Positions 60,466 to 64,000 of a DNA stretch of 64,000 bases are shown here, in pieces. Position 1 is the stretch's first letter. Each line of letters starts with the position of its first letter. This DNA comes from Acidobacteriota bacterium (GTDB lineage Bacteria; Acidobacteriota; Thermoanaerobaculia; UBA5066): contig RHKY01000019.1 in assembly GCA_008363385.1 (NCBI GenBank), forward strand, positions 25,325-89,324. The letters run 5' to 3'. Position numbers and translations under genes: made by a program. Below the pieces are notes generated by a model. That model was not told the origin of the DNA. It searched no databases and worked only from the letters and a program-made list of their open reading frames with translations.

Positions 60466-62436
60466 GTGGCGCAGTCGATCGACTACGCGGAGGTCGGTCT
60501 CATCTCCGGCCTCGAGGTCCACCAGCAGCTCCTCACCCCGATCAAGATGTTCTGTCGCTGCCCCGCGGGGCGGTACGTGACGACGCACGACGGGGAGGTG
60601 CTCCGGCACATGCGGCCGACGCTCTCGGAGCTGGGCGAGTACGACGGCACCGCGCTGATGGAGTTCAAGACGAAGAAGAACATCGTCTACCTCCTCCACG
60701 AGGAGAACGTCTGCACGTACGAGATGGACGACACGCCGCCCTTCCTCGTCAACCAGCAGGCGGTGGACGTGGCGATCGAGCAGTGCCTGATGCTCGGGTG
60801 CGACATCGTCGACGAGGTCCACATCGCGCGGAAGCAGTACCTCGACGGGTCGATCCCGACCGGCTTCCAGCGGACGGCGATCGTGGGCGTCAACGGGAAG
60901 ATCCCGTTCCGGGGCCGGACGCTCTCCGTGACGCAGGTGAGCGTCGAGGAGGACTCCTGCCGCGAGGTCTCCGACGTCGGCCACCTCGTCGTCTGGCGGA
61001 CGGACCGGCTCGGCATGCCGCTGATCGAGACGGTCACCGGCCCGGACCTCCGGACACCCGAGGAGGTCGAGGAGGCGATCCTCCTCGTCGGGCGCGTCTG
61101 CCGGTCGACGGGGCACGTCCGGACGGGCCTCGGCGCGAGCCGCCAGGACGTGAACGTCTCGGTCCGCGGCGGGCGGCGCGTGGAGATCAAGGGGGTCCCG
61201 AAGGCGAGCTGGGCGCGGAGGCTCGTCCACGGCGAGGCGATCCGGCAGGTGAACCTCCTCGCGCTCCGCGACGAGCTCCACCGCCGGGGCTTCACGACGG
61301 CCGCGTCGATCGGCGTCGAGTCGGCCGACGTGACGGCGCTCTTCGCCGCCTCGCCGCTGACCTACCTCACGCAGGCCGGGTGGGATCGGTTCGTCGCCGA
61401 CGAGAAGCGGCGCCCCGGCTTCGAGCTGGGGAACGGGCCGTTCACCGTCCGCGCGGCGCGCCTGAAGGGGCTCGCGGGCACGCTCTCGTGGCCCACGCAG
61501 CCCGACCACGCCTTCGCGCACGAGCTGGCGGGGCGGATCCGCGTCATCGCGGGGCTCGACCAGCGCCCGATCCTCCTCCACTCCGAGAAGTGGCCCGACT
61601 ACGACGGCGCCCTGACGGAGCTCCGGAAGGTGCGAGGCCGGCTCCGGTGCGGCTCGGACGACTCGCTCGTCCTCGTCTGGGGACCGGCCGACGACACGGT
61701 CACCGCGGTCGAGGAGGTGCGCCTCCGCTACGTCGACGCCGTCAACGGAGTCCCGAACGAGACCCGGCAGCCGTTCGTCGACGGCTCGACCGACTTCGAG
61801 CGGATCCTCCCCGGGCCCGACCGGATGTACCCCGACACCGACAGCCCGCCGACGCGCGTGACGCGCGAGCGAGTGGAGCGCCTGCGCGTGGCGCTCCCCG
61901 AGGTGCCGTGGGCGCGCGAGGCGCGCTGGGCGGCCCTCGGCGTCCCGGCCTCCACCGCCCACTACCTGATCCGCCGCGCGGGGGTGAAGCTCGTCGACCG
62001 GCTCGTCGCCGAGGCGGGCGCCCCCGAACGCGACGCCTGCTTCTTCGTCGGCGAGCGGCTCAAGGCCGCCTGGCGCTGCCGCGTGCCGGTCGAGCGGGTC
62101 CCCGCCGAGCGGTGGGTCGAGCTCTTCCGCCTCCTCGGCGAGCGGAAGGTCCTGAAGCAGGCGCTCGACCTCCTCGTCCCGGCCCTGGCTGCCGCGCCCG
62201 AGGCGGAGGTCTCGCGGACCGTCGCGACCCTCGGCCTCGGGACGGCGCCGGAGCTCTGGCGGTCGGCCGTCTTCACCGCGGTCGCGGAGGCGAGAAGGAC
62301 GGCCTACACGCCGGACCCCGGACGGGTCCGGCGCCACGCGATGGGCCTCGCCATGGCGGGGCTGCGCGGCAAGGTGGACGCCCGCGAGGTCGCCTCGGTC
62401 CTCGACGGTCTCCTCGCCGAGGGAGGTGCGCAGTGA
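60466..62436 (+). CDS. gatE: Glu-tRNA(Gln) amidotransferase subunit E (archaeal type)
   Basis: The 656-residue protein has GLISGLEVHQQLLT and FCRCP, IPTGFQRTAIVG with VSVEEDSCREV, and ETVTGPDL, all typical of GatE rather than GatB (GatB reads HxQL as HVQL and is about 480 residues). Residues about 285-420 hold the AspRS-like GAD insertion that distinguishes GatE, followed by the helical tail. It transfers ammonia to Glu-tRNA(Gln) with GatD. GatDE is regarded as archaeal, so its presence here is unusual. The GTG start has GGGAGGG three bases upstream. Confidence 0.93.
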   Translation: MAQSIDYAEVGLISGLEVHQQLLTPIKMFCRCPAGRYVTTHDGEVLRHMRPTLSELGEYDGTALMEFKTKKNIVYLLHEENVCTYEMDDTPPFLVNQQAVDVAIEQCLMLGCDIVDEVHIARKQYLDGSIPTGFQRTAIVGVNGKIPFRGRTLSVTQVSVEEDSCREVSDVGHLVVWRTDRLGMPLIETVTGPDLRTPEEVEEAILLVGRVCRSTGHVRTGLGASRQDVNVSVRGGRRVEIKGVPKASWARRLVHGEAIRQVNLLALRDELHRRGFTTAASIGVESADVTALFAASPLTYLTQAGWDRFVADEKRRPGFELGNGPFTVRAARLKGLAGTLSWPTQPDHAFAHELAGRIRVIAGLDQRPILLHSEKWPDYDGALTELRKVRGRLRCGSDDSLVLVWGPADDTVTAVEEVRLRYVDAVNGVPNETRQPFVDGSTDFERILPGPDRMYPDTDSPPTRVTRERVERLRVALPEVPWAREARWAALGVPASTAHYLIRRAGVKLVDRLVAEAGAPERDACFFVGERLKAAWRCRVPVERVPAERWVELFRLLGERKVLKQALDLLVPALAAAPEAEVSRTVATLGLGTAPELWRSAVFTAVAEARRTAYTPDPGRVRRHAMGLAMAGLRGKVDAREVASVLDGLLAEGGAQ

Positions 62437-63824
62437 GCGCGGCCGACCCCCTCAAGGGCTACAAGGGGCGCTCGCGCGAGGCGCTGACCCGCCTCGGCGT
62501 GAAGGTCTGGAGCGAGGTCCGCCTCGTCAACGACGCCGGGAGCGTCTTCGAGGGGGTCATCCTCCCCCGGAGCGAGACGCTCGACGACCTGCACGTCGTC
62601 CTGAAGCTGAAGAACGGCTACAACGTCGGCGTCCACGTCGACCGGATCGCCCGCGTGGAGGAGCTCGGCTACAAGGAAGCGGTCTACAAGATCCCCGAGA
62701 AGGAGTTCCCCTCGCGGCCCGCGCTGCCGAAGGTGACGCTCCTCGGGACGGGCGGGACGATCGCCTCGCGCCTCGACTACCGGACCGGGGCCGTCATCCC
62801 GGCCTTCACGCCGGGCGAGCTGTACGGCGCCGTGCCGGAGCTGGCCGACATCTGCAACCTGACCACGAAGAAGATCTTCGGCGTCTTCTCCGAGAACATG
62901 GCGATGGAGAACTACCTCGTCCTCGCGAAGGCGATCGGCGAGGAGATCGAGAACGGCGCCGACGGGATCGTCATCGGCCACGGGACCGACACGATGGGTC
63001 ACACCGCCGCGATCCTCTCCTTCATGGTCCAGGACTCTCCCGTCCCCATCGTCCTCGTCGGGTCCCAGCGCTCGAGCGACCGGCCCTCGTCGGACGCCGC
63101 CCTGAACCTGATCCACTCGGTGAGGGCCGCGGCCTACGGCGAGATCGCCGAGGTCATGATCTGCATGTTCGGCCCGACGTCGGACCGGTACGGGCTCCTC
63201 CACCGCGGGACCCGCTGCCGGAAGATGCACAGCTCCTACCGGTCGACCTTCCGGACGATCGGCGCCGTCCCGCTCGCCATGGTCAGCCGCGACAGCTTCA
63301 CCTACCTGAACCGCGACTTCCGCAAGCGCGACAAGACCCGCAAGGTGAAGGTGGACGCCGTCTACGACGACCGGACGACGATCCTCTACTACTACCCCGG
63401 CATGCGCCCCGACCTCGTCGACGCCCTCGTCGAGAAGGGCTACCGCGGCATCGTCATCGCCGGGACGGGGCTCGGGCACATCAACAAGCCGCTCTACCCG
63501 GCGATCAAGAGGGCCGTGGCGGCGGGCCTCCACGTCGTGATGACCGTCCAGACCCTCTGGGGCTTCGCCCAGATGTACGTCTACGACACCGGCCGCGACC
63601 TCCTCGACCTCGGCATCGTGCCGCTGGACAACATGCTCCCCGAGACGGCGCTGATGAAGCTCTCCTGGGTCCTCGCCCACACGGACGACCGCGCCGAGGT
63701 GACCCGGATGATGCAGACCCCGGTCTCGCACGAGATCACGGGCCGCGAGCCGCACAACGGCTACCTGATCATGCAGGGCGGCCTCCCCGAGACCGAGGAG
63801 TGGATCCGGGGGCACTGGAAGTAG
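62433..63824 (+). CDS. gatD: Glu-tRNA(Gln) amidotransferase subunit D (archaeal type)
   Basis: The 463-residue protein has an N-terminal GatD-specific domain (about 1-90) and an asparaginase-like domain: LLGTGGTIASRLDYRTGAV (nucleophile Thr near 109), GHGTDTMGHTA (Thr/Asp near 184-185) and RCRKMHSSYRSTF with the catalytic Lys near 264. It releases ammonia from Asn or Gln for GatE. GTG 62433 overlaps the gatE stop, so the heterotetramer subunits are coupled. The reading is far better for GatD than for plain asparaginase because of the GatD N-terminal part and the partner. Confidence 0.93.
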   Translation: MSAADPLKGYKGRSREALTRLGVKVWSEVRLVNDAGSVFEGVILPRSETLDDLHVVLKLKNGYNVGVHVDRIARVEELGYKEAVYKIPEKEFPSRPALPKVTLLGTGGTIASRLDYRTGAVIPAFTPGELYGAVPELADICNLTTKKIFGVFSENMAMENYLVLAKAIGEEIENGADGIVIGHGTDTMGHTAAILSFMVQDSPVPIVLVGSQRSSDRPSSDAALNLIHSVRAAAYGEIAEVMICMFGPTSDRYGLLHRGTRCRKMHSSYRSTFRTIGAVPLAMVSRDSFTYLNRDFRKRDKTRKVKVDAVYDDRTTILYYYPGMRPDLVDALVEKGYRGIVIAGTGLGHINKPLYPAIKRAVAAGLHVVMTVQTLWGFAQMYVYDTGRDLLDLGIVPLDNMLPETALMKLSWVLAHTDDRAEVTRMMQTPVSHEITGREPHNGYLIMQGGLPETEEWIRGHWK

Positions 63825-63863
63825 CCCCGCCCGGCGGCCCTGCGGCGTCGCGGATGCAGGACG

Positions 63864-63891
63864 GGAACGCCCCGCCGGAGCGGGGCGTTCC
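63864..63891. terminator. GC hairpin after gatD
   Basis: GGAACGCCCCG and CGGGGCGTTCC form a perfect 11-bp stem over a 6-base loop between two convergent genes. It has no T-tract on either strand. Confidence 0.45.
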
Positions 63892-63915
63892 GGGGAACCG
63901 TGGGAAAGGGAGAGG

Positions 63916-64000
63916 TCAGTCGGCGTCGAACCCGAGGAGGCCGACGGGGGTGATGGGGGTGACGGAGCCGGGGACGACGTCGGCGGCGGGGAAGGTGAGG
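63916..64000 (-). CDS. C-terminus of a minus-strand gene, cut by window edge
   Basis: The frame ends in TGA at 63918-63916 and gives the last 27 residues LTFPAADVVPGSVTP then ITPVGLLGFDAD. Pro and hydrophobic residues with an acidic end point to a real coding tail, but it is too short to assign. It faces gatD across the hairpin. Confidence 0.4.
   Translation of the reverse strand, partial: LTFPAADVVPGSVTPITPVGLLGFDAD

Noticed and set aside
62433-63824. Reading as a plain L-asparaginase
   Set aside because: The GatD-specific N-terminal domain and the coupled gatE gene make the amidotransferase reading much stronger.

Overview
The window is very GC-rich DNA from a free-living Gram-negative-type bacterium. 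The coding strand is marked by G/C third positions, many GTG starts, and long runs of genes joined by 4-base GTGA or ATGA stop/start overlaps. Lipoproteins, periplasmic sensors, sigma-54-type regulators, Ser/Thr kinases, an 11-unit NHL propeller lipoprotein and a PP2C phosphatase recall Acidobacteriota (perhaps Thermoanaerobaculia) or Myxococcota. There is no rRNA gene here to decide, so this placement is an inference. I saw no tRNA, IS element, prophage or CRISPR array. The DNA looks chromosomal, with about 50 genes packed closely.

Layout. 1-4042: the end of an unknown gene, then three translationally coupled radical SAM genes; the last carries an extra C-terminal module flanked by a 38-bp imperfect direct repeat. 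4182-4709: a small anchored protein. 4790-9165: a sulfate-uptake operon, Rrf2-type regulator then sbp-cysT-cysW-cysA, with a promoter and a palindromic operator ahead of the regulator. 9212-13947: a small helical protein and a large NHL-repeat lipoprotein, converging on a long hairpin. 14333-21811: an FHA/AAA+ activator divergent from two paralogous membrane Ser/Thr kinases that share a duplicated promoter. 21993-25906: a transglutaminase-like/DUF5694-like fusion, a cysteine-synthase-family enzyme and an atypical SDR.

25942-35459 (all minus strand): in transcription order a solute-binding protein with no clear start codon, a metzincin-like protease, two HEAT-repeat paralogues, a hybrid periplasmic-sensor histidine kinase, a single-domain receiver, and a receiver-GAF-PAS-GGDEF-EAL protein; this looks like one c-di-GMP signalling unit. 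35595-42180: an MdlA/MdlB-like heterodimeric ABC exporter followed by two GT39/PMT-type membrane glycosyltransferases. 42218-52070: small envelope proteins (LysM, lipoprotein), a membrane PP2C phosphatase, a PQQ-type sugar dehydrogenase, a SagB-type dehydrogenase and an M16 peptidase pair. 52137-55944: a membrane protein coupled to a secreted thioredoxin, and a radical SAM enzyme coupled to a START-like protein.

55979-57517: two convergent small-protein/nucleotidyltransferase pairs resembling toxin-antitoxin modules. 57536-60370: a phosphofructokinase with pyrophosphate-type residues, a small secreted protein, and an AlaX-type alanyl-tRNA editing protein. 60466-63824: gatE-gatD, the tRNA-dependent amidotransferase normally regarded as archaeal; this is the most surprising content of the window. 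The last 85 bases hold the C-terminus of a minus-strand gene.

Recurrent regulation: several genes have a TANNNT -10-like box only 7-13 bases before the start codon (16280, 19109, 47559, 55979, 9212), which suggests leaderless or nearly leaderless transcripts.
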